A DNA stretch of 64,000 bases from contig NC_092574.1 of NCBI RefSeq assembly GCF_037975245.1, positions 8,184,213-8,248,212 on the forward strand, in the 5' to 3' direction. The stretch's first letter is position 1. Each line of letters begins with the position of its first letter. Origin of the DNA: Apostichopus japonicus (lineage: Eukaryota > Echinodermata > Holothuroidea > Aspidochirotida > Stichopodidae). The position numbers were made by a program, and so were the translations under genes. Positions 34,758-49,300 of this stretch are shown here, piece by piece. The notes beneath the pieces were generated by a model. It was not told the origin of the DNA and did not search any database. It saw only the letters and a list, made by a program, of their open reading frames with translations.

Positions 34758-37105
34758 TCTTCCTTCTTGCCTGCGAGCAACATGTAGTTTTTGTGAACGA
34801 TCGCAAGTCCACATGATAATTTGCAGTTAGCTCTCAGTGTATTCTCCACAATTCTACCACAAACATACCACCTTTGCATATTTTCTTAAAACTACCCACC
34901 TGTGCAGAAATCACCGGTCATAATGCGCTCTGATTGGCTACACATTTGTTATGATTGTTAAAAGTTATATGCCAGTCAAATTCAGTATAACACATGAAAA
35001 ACACAGAAAAATTTAGGCCAATTGTGGGAGTCAAAATCCTAACTAAAAATGCAACCATTATGAAAATGCACATCATCAGAATTTAAACAAATTCAAAAAG
35101 GGGAGGGGGAACCCTTATAACCCAATATACACCCCTTATATCCCTATCCTAGGCAGCAGATATGTACAAATGAACAGATCAGTGATGGACCATCATTTTG
35201 CTTTTGGAAACTTGGGAGCTATGTTCTTGCCAAGGATTTTACATGAACTTACAGATGTTTGTGAGCAGTGCCTACAGTATACTCACTCAGAAAAGGCTAG
35301 TTTAGTAAAATCAGTGACATTGACTAGGTAATATCAGACACATTGTTTTCAAGAGCCTTAAAAAGAACTAATTTAACTAAATTTAAAACAAAGAAACCAT
35401 GAAAGGATGAATGACTAAGAGATTCCAGGAAAGGACTTCAAATAATTTTATATAGCCTTAGGCCTAGTTAGTTTTATGATTCCAAGTTTGAATCTCTTGA
35501 TTTTACTTAAATTCCGTATGAGAAGAACTATGTTAATCAAAGTTACATGTGTGTAACAGGCTACTGCTGCAATAAGTTCCTTTGTCGTCAAGTCTCAGTT
35601 ATTTATTGGTGATGTTAATTTGCGAAATTTAGTGAAAAATCTAGTGATAGTAGTTTTAGTACATTAGTAGCTAAGCCTGGCCTAGGGGGCCTAGGCTAGG
35701 CCTGGCTGCATGAAAGCCAAAACTTCTTAAACTGCCTTCTCCCTATGGAAATGTATTATGACAATATTGCCCATTTGGAGAATGCAAATCCTGTTTAAAA
35801 ATGAACATTAATTTCCTCTAGCCTTATACATGGTCCACGTTAGGCGAAATACATATAGGCCTAGGTCCGAAAAAAAATATTTTAGGGCTAGTAAGTAGTA
35901 CACTGTACTATAGTAGTACAGTAATATAGTATTAGTAGTGCTACAAGTATTACTGAGTAGGCCTACTACTATATTAGTTTACCAGACCTAACGTTAGTAC
36001 TAGTCTTGGTTATGTAGTTAAAGGTACAAGAATCCTTAAATTAGTACTAACTTAGCAGGTTAACTTACCTTTGTGGATGCTTCTAATTATTACTCTGACT
36101 CTGAGTGTGACTACTCGGTCCTTAGTTAGAACAGGACTTCTCAAAAATGCTCGTATTATAGGTTGTTTTAAGTAAGACATCCCCGTAACACAAATTTTAG
36201 ATTAAGACTTACCCATCCGTTATAGCGTAGCAGCAACGAACTATTTACAATGCTACACAAGTTCCCCAATTCGGTAGACACTTTCAGTGTTACAACAGTA
36301 AACCCGGAAATGAAATTCATGAATCTCAGCAAAAGCAGAGCAAGTCACATACAGTCGTTTATAATAAAATTGAGCTACATATTTTACTCCTAATATCTGA
36401 AAAAAAGGTTTAAAATTCAAGAAGATACTTTTATCGTACATAAAATTTTCTTCTACAATTTATGTGGCATCTATATAGACTAATGAGCTTCTCGTAAATA
36501 CCTTTGGGTAAAAACGCCTGGATAAATATTGAAGTAGCAAGGTCAGATCTTTGCTCAACTAAAGCCTAATGTTACAAGATTCACTAAGTAGCATTTGTAT
36601 CAAAACCCATATCCTTCAGTAGTACATACACCGGGCCTTCCGCCTAGCATAAGTAAGGACTTTTGTCAGTGAACATTGCATGTTTCGTGTTATCGAATTC
36701 TTAGCATTGATACTTCCCACAGATTATTGAACAAACTGAAGAGAAGACGCACATCTTGTTCCTGTTCGGTGACTGTGAGAGTGATTTGCCAATGTAAGGC
36801 CTAACGTATGTTAGTAGTATTGTTACACACCCTCTTGTACGCAGGCCTAATCAAAATAAGGCAAACATTTTGTATGCATTCATTCTTACATCGCAGCATT
36901 GTCATTTGTAGACGATGTATCAGATATAATACAAAGGCTATACAATATAGCATACACTGATTAACTGTTTTGCGAATGCCTATTACTATGTGCTTGAGCA
37001 ACTGCAAGCCATCTTAAACCAGCCTTGAAATTCAAGTATACTAACTAGCTGCACTAACTAGCTGATTTATGATCCATAGCCTAGGTCAAACCTTGGGAAG
37101 GACAA

Positions 37106-37324
37106 ATGGCTGATAAGCAAATTGAGGATGGTGCAGATGACACTGCTAGACTTGGAAGACCTGGACAGGGAAGTAATTCTAGCTTAGATACAACAAATGC
37201 AAGTGGTGGAAGTGAAAGTACAACAGGATCTTGGTCCCATTCCACAAATAGTTCAGCTAGCGGCAGTAGAAGAATGGAGACTTCAGTAACAGTTAGTGAA
37301 CCAAGTGCAACAGATACACTGAAG
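37106..37324 (+). CDS. MTMR2: Myotubularin exon 1: low-complexity N-terminus
   Basis: 73 codons from ATG to a gtaggt donor (phase 0). The stretch is rich in Ser, Thr, Gly and Asn (for example [18 protein letters not shown]), resembling the Ser-rich disordered N-terminus of human MTMR2, which carries phosphorylation sites controlling endosome targeting. Confidence 0.85.
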
Positions 37325-40300
37325 GTAGGTGAAGACATAAAAGTCATAAGGTTTCCATCACAAGACCTAATAGTAATATGTCCTATACTATGGTATTATT
37401 AAATAGCCTACTGTATTGTAGGTGGTTTAAACTTAGCACAGTCCTAAAAGAAATTTCACTCGTGGTATTGTGTGATTGTTTAGGATACTGTATGTGGTAT
37501 TCCTACTGTACTCTAAGTCTGTAAATGCAGTAGATGTGATCTAAACACACAATTGGCAGTATCTAGTGATAAAAAAGCATACACCATCTTAAGGAGAAAC
37601 AGGGATGAACATTGCCTGACCATGAATGTAATTTGCTAAATTTATTTACCAACAAATTCAATTTGAACTTTAAATCATCTAGCATAGTGTTACTCTGACC
37701 ATATGCAAACCATTCACAACATGATTTTGTATAAAATTATTGTAAATGTTGACCATCGAAAACAGTGTGACAGATATTTTAGCATAACCCTAACAGAACA
37801 GTTTACACCTGTCTCATATTGCTAGTTGATCTTTATGCAATTTATTCCCATTTGTGCTGATTTATACTGATATTTGCTGGGGGTTTTTCTCCTTCTTTTA
37901 TAAATTGATCTGCAAATATGACATATTTAATATTTGTTCTCGCCATCTTATTTTCTGATTCTTTTGTTCACAGGCTCTCAAAGAAGAAAACAATAAGTTG
38001 GATTATCCAGAGAATCTTCCTCTGCTTCTTGGCGAAAAAATTGTCGAAACAGGTTAGTTGATGTAAAATGAATCAATCTACTCCACAACATCTCATCAGT
38101 CAAACAGTGTTGAAAATCAGCTCTGTCTATTTACACCCTTCTAAGATGATTTGATTATGTGATCTACATTAGTGACTTGCCTGTAAATGAAAGGCAAACC
38201 CTTTGTGGCATAGTTGAAACAAAACACTTAACTAGTCAAAAGTAGTTTTTCTTGAACATTGTTTTGCAGCTGGTAAATAGATCTATATTGATTAAAATTC
38301 CCCCTTTATTTGCCTTTAAAGTAGTTGTTGGGGCAATTTCATATATTTTTTTCTGGAAATTTAAAGTACTGATTGTGCAGAAGGTGCATACAAGAGGTAG
38401 TGATCTATTCTAGAAGATGTTAAGGGTGTTGGGGAATGGAAGATATATGAGTTTGTACACTTGGGTAAGGGACAATTTTTTGTGGGTTCTAAAGCAGCAT
38501 ATCAGGAGATGTTCATATTGTTTTCACATGTATAATTTGTGATGTACTTGTGTTTCACTGGAAATTCACTTCATTTGTTTGTGCAAAAATTTTCCCAGAT
38601 TTTTCTAGGAAGGACTGTCTATTTCGTTTGTAACTTGATTGTTAAATTTTTTCCTTTCCACAGCACATGATGTCACATACCTTTGTCCATTTCAGGGGAA
38701 GGTGAAGGGAAACCTCTATGTGACAAATTACAAGTTATTTTTCCAAGGCACAGAAAGGGTAAGTAAATGTCGATCATCAACTGTGATCTAGATTTGTTTA
38801 TTATAGGTTTCCTCAATCCAGTTTTGCACTGCTAGAAAGCTTTTCTCCTTTTGACATATATGGTCCTGTGGATTTAATCAGATGACTCCATTTGTGCATT
38901 GATCATGTGTGCTCTTTCCTCGCAGAATGCAAAGTTTGTCTTAGATGTACCCGTTGGGACCATATACAGAGTGGAGAAGGTCGGAGGTCAAACGAGCCGA
39001 GGCGAGAATTCTTACGGCCTGGAAGTATTTTGCAAGGTGAGCAAACGTTCCGCTTATTTCAAACTTTAACTTCTGTACCAGCGATCGCTCCATTAGTTTC
39101 ACCCTGCATCTTGACATTGTACACTAGCAGGAAAAGGAACCTCAGACATTCTTAATATCTATCGATAATAATGATCGTTATTACATCATTTGTGTGCTTT
39201 CTAAGTTATACCGCATTGCAGTGGTGATTGAAACTATGTGTTTGTAAGTTTTAAGACAGTCTCGTGTAATGATTGTAAGGAGTGGTAGTGACCTCCTTCT
39301 GTACCGCCAAAATCAATCATCTTCAAGTACTTTGGTTTCTCATAGCACTTTATAAGTAGATTGTGCTACAAAGCCTCTCTTAAGCTGTCCTTACATATTT
39401 TACTCACATTTTGGTCATGAAATACCCCCCCCCCCCATTCCCTCTGGTTTGGCTGTTTATATTGATGTACCATAGTACAGTATGTGTGGATTTTTCTCAG
39501 TGCTGCCTGTGATTCAAGGTACACTTCCTATGTTTGGAATATATTTCTTTTTAACTTCTGATATTGCGTTTCATTTCGCATCACTCTGTCAAGCAGTTAT
39601 CAATTGCCCAGTGCTGCTGGCAAGAAATTGCTGTTTAAAGCTGCATGGTCCACTTCTATTTCTACATTACGATGTTATTGATTTGAAGTGACGGGGGTTT
39701 TTAATTTGTGAATCCTTGATCAGCGAGCTTAAGATGACCGTCAGTTATCTTAAGATCCGTTATTTCCTCTTGTAGTGACCATAAGGTGTTGACAATATTC
39801 CAACTTGGCTGTAATATTCACACTCCAGGTGTGCAATAGGTTAATGGAATACTCAGACATACGTAATGCAGGAAAATGCATATTAAATCAACTGGAACCC
39901 ATGAATCTTGTAGTGAACCATAAGACGTAAAAAGAGTACCCTTTTACAGGGCGAAGAAATTGTTTTAAAGACAGGTCTGCTCTTTGTACAGTATATGCCA
40001 CTAATTCCATATGTTTGATCTTTCAGGACCTGAGGAATCTGAGATTTGCTCACAAACAAGAAAACCACGACAGACGCCAAGTGTATGAGAAATTACAAAT
40101 GTATGCTTTTCCATTGTCACACAAGTTGGTAAGTTGTCAACCCAGAAAGAAAGTGTAATAATTTTGCAGTCTTGTAAATTATTTTTCCATTCCTTAATCC
40201 CTGCACAAATATTCCTTGGACCACAAAAATGAAACCATAATTCGAGAACTGTTCTTAAGTGGTAGCAGGGTTCTGGCCAGTCCATTTTATCCAGGCGGTG

Positions 40301-43300
40301 CGCAAGGTTGGAATGTGGATTTTGCTTCTCAGCACATGGTTTGAAAATGTTGTGCCCGTTGTGTCCATGTTTGTCAAGATAATGAATTTATCAAATCCAA
40401 ATAAAATACCGTGCTGCAAAGTGTTTGCGAGGATTGTCTTGGCATTCTTGTGTTGGTTAGTTACGGTACTGATGTTTCACTCACCAAAATGTTGACTGTA
40501 GTGCATCTTTTATTCCCCAAAGTCAAAATTCTACTTGCCAATTTAGAATTGCAGATAATCGTTGAGGCCCGACAGCTCGTTAAGATAGAACCCGTCAACT
40601 ACTAAAGATAAACAATTTAAAGCTTGTCAGGATGAATTAACAATCTCACAAAGAATGTGCCACAGCTTTGGTATGCCCAAAGTTACATTAAGGATAAAAA
40701 AAGCGTGTCCACATTTCATTTCAACAATCTTACATGCCCCTCACCAAGTCCCCCTCACCAATCCCCCTCCCCCTTCACCCCCCAAAAAACAAAACAAAAA
40801 CAATGGAAACTTACAAGAACCAATAACCATTAAAATTCTTTTGTTTACTCATTTTTCCTTTCACTCTTTCAGCCGTTCTTTGCATACGATTATAAAGAAT
40901 ATTATTCCGAAGATGGCTGGAGTGTTTACGACCATGTCACAGAACTCAAGAGACTGGTACGTACAAACCCATTAACTGTCATGATTCTTCTCTTTTTGGA
41001 AGATTGTAATTTACAGAGAGCCCGAGTGACTCCTGTCCTCCGGTCGACGTGGCATCGGAGGTGCTGTGGCTTCTCGCTGGGACCTTTAGAAATTATTCAC
41101 TTAAGTAGAAGTCAGGTACAACTTAGTACAGCAGGGGGGTTGAATTCCTGACGTTGTTGACTCATTTTGTTCTTCCAAAATGAGAAGACACACAGTCAAC
41201 AGGGGGACATATTTAAATCTAGTAAGATTAGGTTTTACCTTAAGTACTACAAATACCTCTATTGTAGAGAGCTTTACCATTTTTGTATTGCTCTAAGTAC
41301 AAGCCTCTTACCTCCAGAGTGTCCAGGCAGATGACCAGTGGTCAAAGAGCCTGTAAACATTGAATGATTAGAAAATTACACATAGTCCCATCCTGTGACA
41401 GTTGAAAAAGCAATATTTTTCTGAGTTTAATAGTAGACTGATTTAGATGTGAAAACAGAAATAACAGCAAGACAGACCGACCACGGCTGACACCAACTCT
41501 CCCCAACCCAACAAACCCCCCCCCCCTACCAAAATAAACGGAATCAGAACGCTGATTTATATTTTCCAATATAGTATGTACAGTGCGATGACTTGTTAGT
41601 CCTTTTAGGAAACTCCCCATCACTTAGTTAAGCACGCAGGCACCCTTTCAATTTTAATTATTTTACTTTTGAAATTAGTCGTATAATCTCTAAATATTTG
41701 ATATGTAAATGCATACGTTGTTTCGACGTGTTACTTCAATTAGAAAAGCTCCATCACTTTATAGTTGGGCGAGGTGAACCTATTCAAGTTTTAGTTATTA
41801 ATAGCGTTGAAATTAATTATTATTTACTTTCCATTTGTTTGAGCTGTGTGAGAGTGAAAGTGGGTGCTTCTCTTATTAAAATAACCACTGTACAGAAAAC
41901 TGCACTGAATGATTTAGTGCTCATATCTTCTATAAGTGTTTAGTTCTCATAAAAAGGTTTCGAAATTTATGAAGTTTGTGTTTTTTTTCGCCCAGGAAAT
42001 ACTGATAACGATATGTACCTGTGCATCCTAACCGCTTTACTTATTTCCATTCGTGTAGCAACATGCTCATGTTAGCAGTATTTTTGCTATAGGATATCAC
42101 ATAATATAGTCCCTACATAGGGGTTTATCGTGGATGCAGGTCAGAAATAGGTCTTTATTTGTAGGCAGTGTCCTTTACCAAATTAGGTGTGAAATGGATC
42201 ATGAAAAGCAGTTTGTATTTTGTTTCTTGATCTATTCAATCTACCCCTGAATGGCAAATTTAGAGTTTTTTATAACTAAACTGTATGAATATTGGAAAAA
42301 AAATTGTCTGCTAACAAACAACTGCCAACTGTCAGTATTCCCTATATCAATTAAACAAATTATTTCTGAAGAAAGAACAAAAATTACTAATCAACTCATT
42401 GCTTTACAAATGGAACGTAAAATGTACATGTTGTCAATTTAAAGGCATTATTAAGTGATAGCTCAGTTAAAGACGCTGCTGATCAATGTGTTTGTCTTCT
42501 GATGTCAGATATGAGGATTCACTACCAGGACAAAATTTTAAACAGTAGTCCGGTTGTCAGAGACAACCAAATTTCAGTTTGGACAACACCAGAATCAGAT
42601 TTGGAGGTTGTCCGGCAGATCGGCAGTTGTTGTCATCGAAAATATGATTACATTGTAAATCAATACCCCCAAATAGTTACGACGTAAAAATGGTATCATC
42701 CCAAAATGGTTGCGTGCTATTCACCAACCTATACAACTCTCCTACAGTGTATATATCGGTCATTTGTGTTATTTCCGACAACCAAATTTGCTGTTCTGAT
42801 AACCAAAATGTAGGGCCTGATTGTCCTTGGGACAAGCAAGAAAAAAAATTCCCTAAAAATGTGCCTCTCTTACCTGTCTCATCCCTACTATAGCACTTTC
42901 CCATCTACCTAGCCTAATAACTGGAAATGCAAAAACTTTACTAATACTTTATCTACATGATAGACTCTGAATCACCTCTGTCACAAGTGTACACTATTAT
43001 TGCACATAAAAACATGTTATGAATGAAATACGAATTGATAGTTTTAGCTTTGTTTGGTCTGCGATGGATAGGATTTATAATGCTCGAAGAAGACTTATCT
43101 CTTAATTTTCTTTTTCTCTTTTCAATTTCATCAACAGGGCTTGCCAACTGAGAGCTGGAAGATCTCAAAGATTAATGAAACTCACAACTTTGCTGACACA
43201 TATCCAGCAATTGTAAGAGTTATGCTATATTTGTCCCATGCCAAAGGCAAAAGGAACCTATGCAATGTAGATCCCATGTTTGTGTATGTGTGTTTGTGTG

Positions 43301-46300
43301 AGCACATACTGTATGTGTGCGTGTGTATGTTATGCCTTGGGTTGGAAACAAAATAACTCTAAAAGTTATAAGTGGTTAAAGTGTGGATGTACCATCATAC
43401 TGATGACAGGAAGCATAGCCCCTTTTTTTGTACTGATCAAAGATCATTTCAAGTTGATAAAGGTGAAACCTAGAAAGCCTTATTAATGTGATAACTCAAA
43501 ATGGACCAGGAAAAAAAAAATCAAAAATGGATTGAAAAATCAGTTTTAGAATTTAGCTCCACCTTATCTGTTTATTGGCTCTGTAGATGAATGAAAGCCC
43601 AATACATTCTGCTTTAAATAAAACTTGGAAGGTGTTTCATTTCATATCGTACATTTGAGTTTCCTTTCCAGTTCATGTATTGTTTGTACTCCAAGAAAAA
43701 AAAAACAAGGAGGGGAAAATGTTAACTCCTTCTGCAATAAAACAAGTTCATTTCTTTAAATAAGAAACTAAAGGGCGTTGCAATATTGAATGGATAGGTA
43801 TTTTGTTTAACCTGCAAGTTCAGTAAATTTCATCTTCAAACTATTTTCTTTACAGATTGATAGATAATTTACCAAATAAATTTTTTTTTCTCTGATAGTT
43901 TGCAGTGCCAGCAGATGCTACAGACGAACATCTCAAACAGGTCGCAGAGTTCAGAAGCCGGGCACGTATACCCGTAAGTAGTTTGGTTTAAAGCCACAGA
44001 TTTTTTGGGAAGTTACTCCCCAGCAAAATTGACGTCTGGGGACTGTAGGATATAGATGGATTCATCGAAGGAAGATATGTATTTTACCGGTGCTGAGTCT
44101 TGGATGTTAATCCATCAGCCGCATCGTATAGGTCGTGAAAGAGCCAAAGTTATTTATTTCTGCACATGTGAAGATAAAGTTTATACTAATTGCCATTTTT
44201 AAGTCAAATAACAAGTATTACATTATTTCAAATATCTAGTATACATGAAAATGTGATGTTTAAGGCTGCAAACAAAAATGGAAATATCGGATGGTAAGAA
44301 AAGGAAAAGAAAAAAAAAAGAAGCTAATCTTTGTTTCGAATTTTACACGAATGACGATCCTCACGTTCTGTCTGTTTTGATAGCTGTTGTCATGGTTACA
44401 CCCAATCAGTCAAGCCAGTATCACTAGATGCAGTCAACCTCTCGTCGGGATGGGGAGTAAGAGAAGCAAGGAGGATGAGAAGTACCTGCAGTACATCATG
44501 GACGCCAACGCTGAATCTCACAAGATCGTGATTATGGATGCCAGGCCGTCGGTCAACGCCACGGCCAATAAGGTAGGTATGAGAAAATAAGGTCCCTAGA
44601 AGAAAGATAGCACCTCGATTTGTTCAACGCTGCTGTTGAACGATTAGTTTACGTTGTTTTCATTTGTATGAGTCAGTCCAGCAGAATATTTGTCTTTAAA
44701 AATATCCATTATTGTCTATTAAAATAACTAGCACTATGGTAAAAAATTGAAATTTTTTTTTAGAATATTTAGGCTTTGCAGCTCTAGAGGCAGCAGATTT
44801 TCTGCCAGATGAGTTGAATCTTACTTAGTCAGTCAATCCATTTTAACTGCCTTTACTTTTATATGGAACCATATAGATTTTTTTTGCCACTAACGCACCC
44901 CTTGCTTCATTATCACTCTCCCCCCCTTCCTACCTCCCTTCCCCACCCCTGCCCCCCTGATTATTTCTTTTCCAATGGCTGTTAACACAGATACGTTTCT
45001 TTAGCATATAACTCAGTCAATATAGCATGTAGTTGTTTCGGCAGTTATCCTTACAGACTGGTTTACAATTTAGTTTTGGTTTCCTTGGTTTCCCAGGCGA
45101 GAGGCGGTGGATACGAGAGTGAAGAGATTTATACGTTCGCTGAAGTGATATTTTTGGATATTCACAATATCCATGTCATGAGGGAAAGGTATGTATACAA
45201 GCATTCATGAAGTAATAATGATAAGGGAAATAACGAACGTTATGTCATACGCCGGTATCCGTCAAGAAAACAGTGCAGAAAGCTTTCAAGGTCGACTTGA
45301 AGAAGGGGAGAGAGCTTGAAGGGTTCAGGTAATTTGCTAGGTAGGGTTATGGTGGGTTGCAGAGCTATTTTGAGGATGTTAAACGGCCTTAAAACGTGTT
45401 TGGTAGTAATAGATGTGAAATGAAAGCCTCTAGTAATTTTGTTACACCTGTCCTGATTGACAAACCCCACTTAGTTGTAGATCTGCCGCTACTGCCTTTT
45501 CTCAGATATAAAATTTTGTAACGAAAATGTCAGATGTTTTATGTCAATAAAAACTGTATTAGATAATCCATAATAATCTGTCATTATTTTTAACAGCTTG
45601 AGAAAGCTGAAGGATATTTGCTACCCCACTGTGGATGATGCACACTGGTTGTCAAACTTGGAATCAACTCATTGGTTAGAGCACATAAAGGTAATGGAGT
45701 AGAGCAGTGTTTATTATTTGTATCTAAATGGGTTCATAACTGCTGGTGAAGACAGGTAGCAGACAGATTGGTTAGAGCACAAAAAGGTAATGGAGTAGAG
45801 CAGTGTTTAATATTAGTATCTAAATGGTATGAATCAAGGTACTTTATATGTAAATGAGGTTCAAGGTACACTAGTGTCTAATTACCGAGGGTAGCAAGCT
45901 GTGTGTGCATTTTCTGGGATCGATGGTGGTGTGTAACACTTCTGTTACACCTCATTCGAAACTAGGTCAGATTACCGACATTAGACGTTTCTTTTTGCGG
46001 GAGTCTTCACATGCTTAATATGAAGATGAGGTAAAATTGGCGTACACACATTCGGTCCTCCATAGCGTTTGTTATGATACACCAGTCATCTTATCACAGG
46101 CAGTCTGCCCCAGTACCGAACGATAGTACTTCTCTTCTTGCGTACACAGGTCGTCTTAGCTGGAGCAGTCCGCATCGCTTACATCGTGGACAACCAAAAG
46201 ACGTCCGTTGTGGTTCATTGCAGCGATGGTTGGGACAGGACATCCCAGCTGACAGCTCTGGCCATGTTGATGCTGGACCCTTACTATCGGACAATCATCG

Positions 46301-49300
46301 GCTTTGAAGTACTCATAGAGAAAGAGTGGATATCTATGGGACACAAGTTTGCGCAGGTTTGGTCCAGTAGACTGATTTTTATCAATGTTTTATCCATAGT
46401 ATGATCGATATCCATCCAATAAAGTGATATTGATCGATCGAATAGACTGATAAATGATGAAAAGAACAATATTGGCCAGATCAAATTGATTCTGAAAAAT
46501 CTATCAATTTATTGCTGTTAGCTTAGAGTAATATCGACTCCATAGATTGGTATCGGTCAAATAAATTGGTATTGATTCCGTAGACTGATATTGATTGTAT
46601 ATGGGATAGGATTGATCAAAGAATCTGATATTTGATCTAGTACTGACAGACTAAGCACACCCATCCCTCCTGTCCGATTTCAAAGTTTGACTTTTCTTGT
46701 ATTGCTTTAAGACAACGTTACAGTCAATGATCTATTTAACATTTTTTTGGTGTAGTTGTGTACAACATCTTGACGTCAAACTTTAATCAATAATGACTTC
46801 AATTGTAACCTTTTCCTTTTTGTTTTTGGGGTGTTTCTTTCTGCCTGTCTTTCTTGTAGTTCAGTCCCAATTTTTCCATGTCTCCCTTTGCAACCAATTT
46901 CTTATCTTGATTCATCCAAACAGAGACATGGTCACGGAGATAAGAACCATGCGGATGCCTTCAGGTCGCCAAACTTTCTGCAGTTTATGGATTGCGTTTG
47001 GCAGATAACTAGACAGGTGATATACATATATATATAGCAGTGACTATCTATACTCTTTAGGTAGAACCAAACAACCATTTTCATCCCCCCCACCTCCCAA
47101 AAAAGGGGCTTTCATTTGGTTCATCAATATCATTAAACCTCTCAATTATTTGTAGAACCAAACAAAAGAGGAAAAGAATGCAAAAATATTTAAAAGTCAT
47201 GTTTAATACAAATGTCTTTATAATAATTACATCTTCCTCCTCAGTTAAATGAAATGAAAGATAAAAGAGTTACAGATATAATTCCATGGCAATCAGTTAA
47301 TTAATAAATGATAATTATGGTGCCAAACTTCAGATTTAACACATTAAGCGTTTCAACTTGGCACATTCCATAGTAGCAACAAATAATCACAGCCAAATAG
47401 TCTTGTTATCAGTTTCTTTTTGTTTTTTTCCATCATCTTTTGTTTTCAAAAAAAAAACAAAGGTTTTCATGAGCCTGTTCATTCCTCTTGTCACAAGAGT
47501 TTCATATCAAATATTATCAAAATTTCATTTAAAGCTTGATTTATAAAGTAATGCTCAACTCTGATATTATATGACTCACAGATTAAAACCAAACATTGAT
47601 ATTTGCTTACCATGTATTTATTCCTCCTTAATACTGGAGAACCTACCGGGAAATAATTAAAACCCACTCAGTTTCATGGATGATTGATTGGTTGATTGGG
47701 TGGGTGGGTGTATTGCATTCCGTGACCTATCGACCACATTCAGGCAAACTAGCAGCACATATATATTGTATATACCCCAGTGACAAAATGTGAGCAAGTT
47801 TATAATAAATAACCCTAAGAAATTAGTCTAGGAAGGTGTGTTTGTTGTTTGCTTTTCTTGGGAGGGGGATGGGGGGTAGTGGTAGGGATGGATTAGGTTT
47901 GCTTGAACATTTTCTCCTCCAGGGATGTTGGATCTGAATCAATATCTTAAGACATACTCTCTTGGTGTCATACCAAATGAAATGTGAAATTTTATTGAAA
48001 ATGAATATGCATAAGGGGAACGGGAGGAAAGTGATGGGTTAGTGGAGGTGGGGGGAGGGGGAAGGGGGGACAAGGGCATTGTTTAAATGATAATGCTTTA
48101 CCTCTGTCAAAGTGAATGCGGACCCCTTTGGCCAAAGTCATTATTTTGAGTGACAATGCTAATAGAAAATGAATCCATTGAGGGGTTCAAAGGTCAGTTC
48201 GTGTACAAGAATGGGATCCACCCTATTGAAAAGGGAGTCACATTATAGTCTTAAATAATCTACTCACAAAACAGATCTTTATAAAAAAAATAAAAATTCA
48301 TAAGACAATGTTAGTTGCTATAGCAATAGTCACATCATTGAAGATTTTGCTTGGTACCTTTCAAGCCGGCCCACACTGCCGGACTTTACACATGACAACA
48401 GTTGGGTCGTGATCAGGTCTTCAGTATACGGCAGGCTTTGAGGCGTGTTTTGCATAACTCCGTAGGTGCAAGAGTTTTACCAAAGTAAACAAAATTAATA
48501 GACGAATAGAATTCTCCGAAACGTTTGTTAAAATGAAAGATCTATATGCAATGAAATATTGATTTAACATGTAAGTTGAGGTTGTTCAGAGCCAAACTCC
48601 AGGATGGCTAATGTTTGACAGGTTTTGAATTCAATTTGAGTTTGGCTTGTCTGTCAAGTGTGGAGACTTAACAGACAGATTTATCGGCAAGTTGAAAGTA
48701 ATCCCAGCCGAAAAGGAAATGTAACATTGTACATAAAACAGAGACTTGGCATGTTGAAAAACAAATGTAAAAATGACAAGTCATTATTAAAAATTTCTTT
48801 TCAATACTTGATAGCTTGCAAAGTTGTTGCATGCTATTGTAAAGAACGGAAATGCTTGTAGTAAATTTTCTTGAGACCAACTTCACTCTCATTGGAGTAT
48901 TTCAAATCAATTTTTTGGGTATATACTTATATGGCCAATATGACTTTTTCTACCTTCTTTTTTTACTTGATGTGGGAAAGGGAGAGGATGGGAGGGGGTG
49001 GGGTGGAGTCCAGGACAGTCTTTTGCTAGCATATTTGAACTGTTTGGTGTCTCTGTATGTTGAGTAAAGAAATTGATTTTGTTTGGCTTACAGTTTCCAA
49101 ATGCTTTTGAATTCAATGAGCACTTCCTTATCACGATTCTGGATCACCTGTACAGCTGTCTGTTTGGAACGTTCTTGTACAACTGTGAACGTGAAAGAGT
49201 AAGGGAGGTAGGTATTAATAACTTATCAATAGCTGCTAACTTTGTCTAAGTTTTTTCATATTTTTTGATTTGATTTTTATTTTTTTATATTTACTTTTAT

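Larger units (their letters stand above)
28340..37105. other. Divergent intergenic region between the Tec-family and myotubularin genes
   Basis: It should contain both promoters and any 5' UTR exons. I recognise the CA-rich repeat cluster at 30250-30880, a LINE fragment at 32480-33056, and inverted repeats near 34391-34480 and 34712-34757. No TATA box or CpG-rich promoter can be assigned with confidence, and open frames here (up to 132 codons) resemble nothing known. Confidence 0.5.

Noticed and set aside
46094-46344. Minus-strand open frames opposite the myotubularin catalytic exon
   Set aside because: They are antisense shadows of exon 12.
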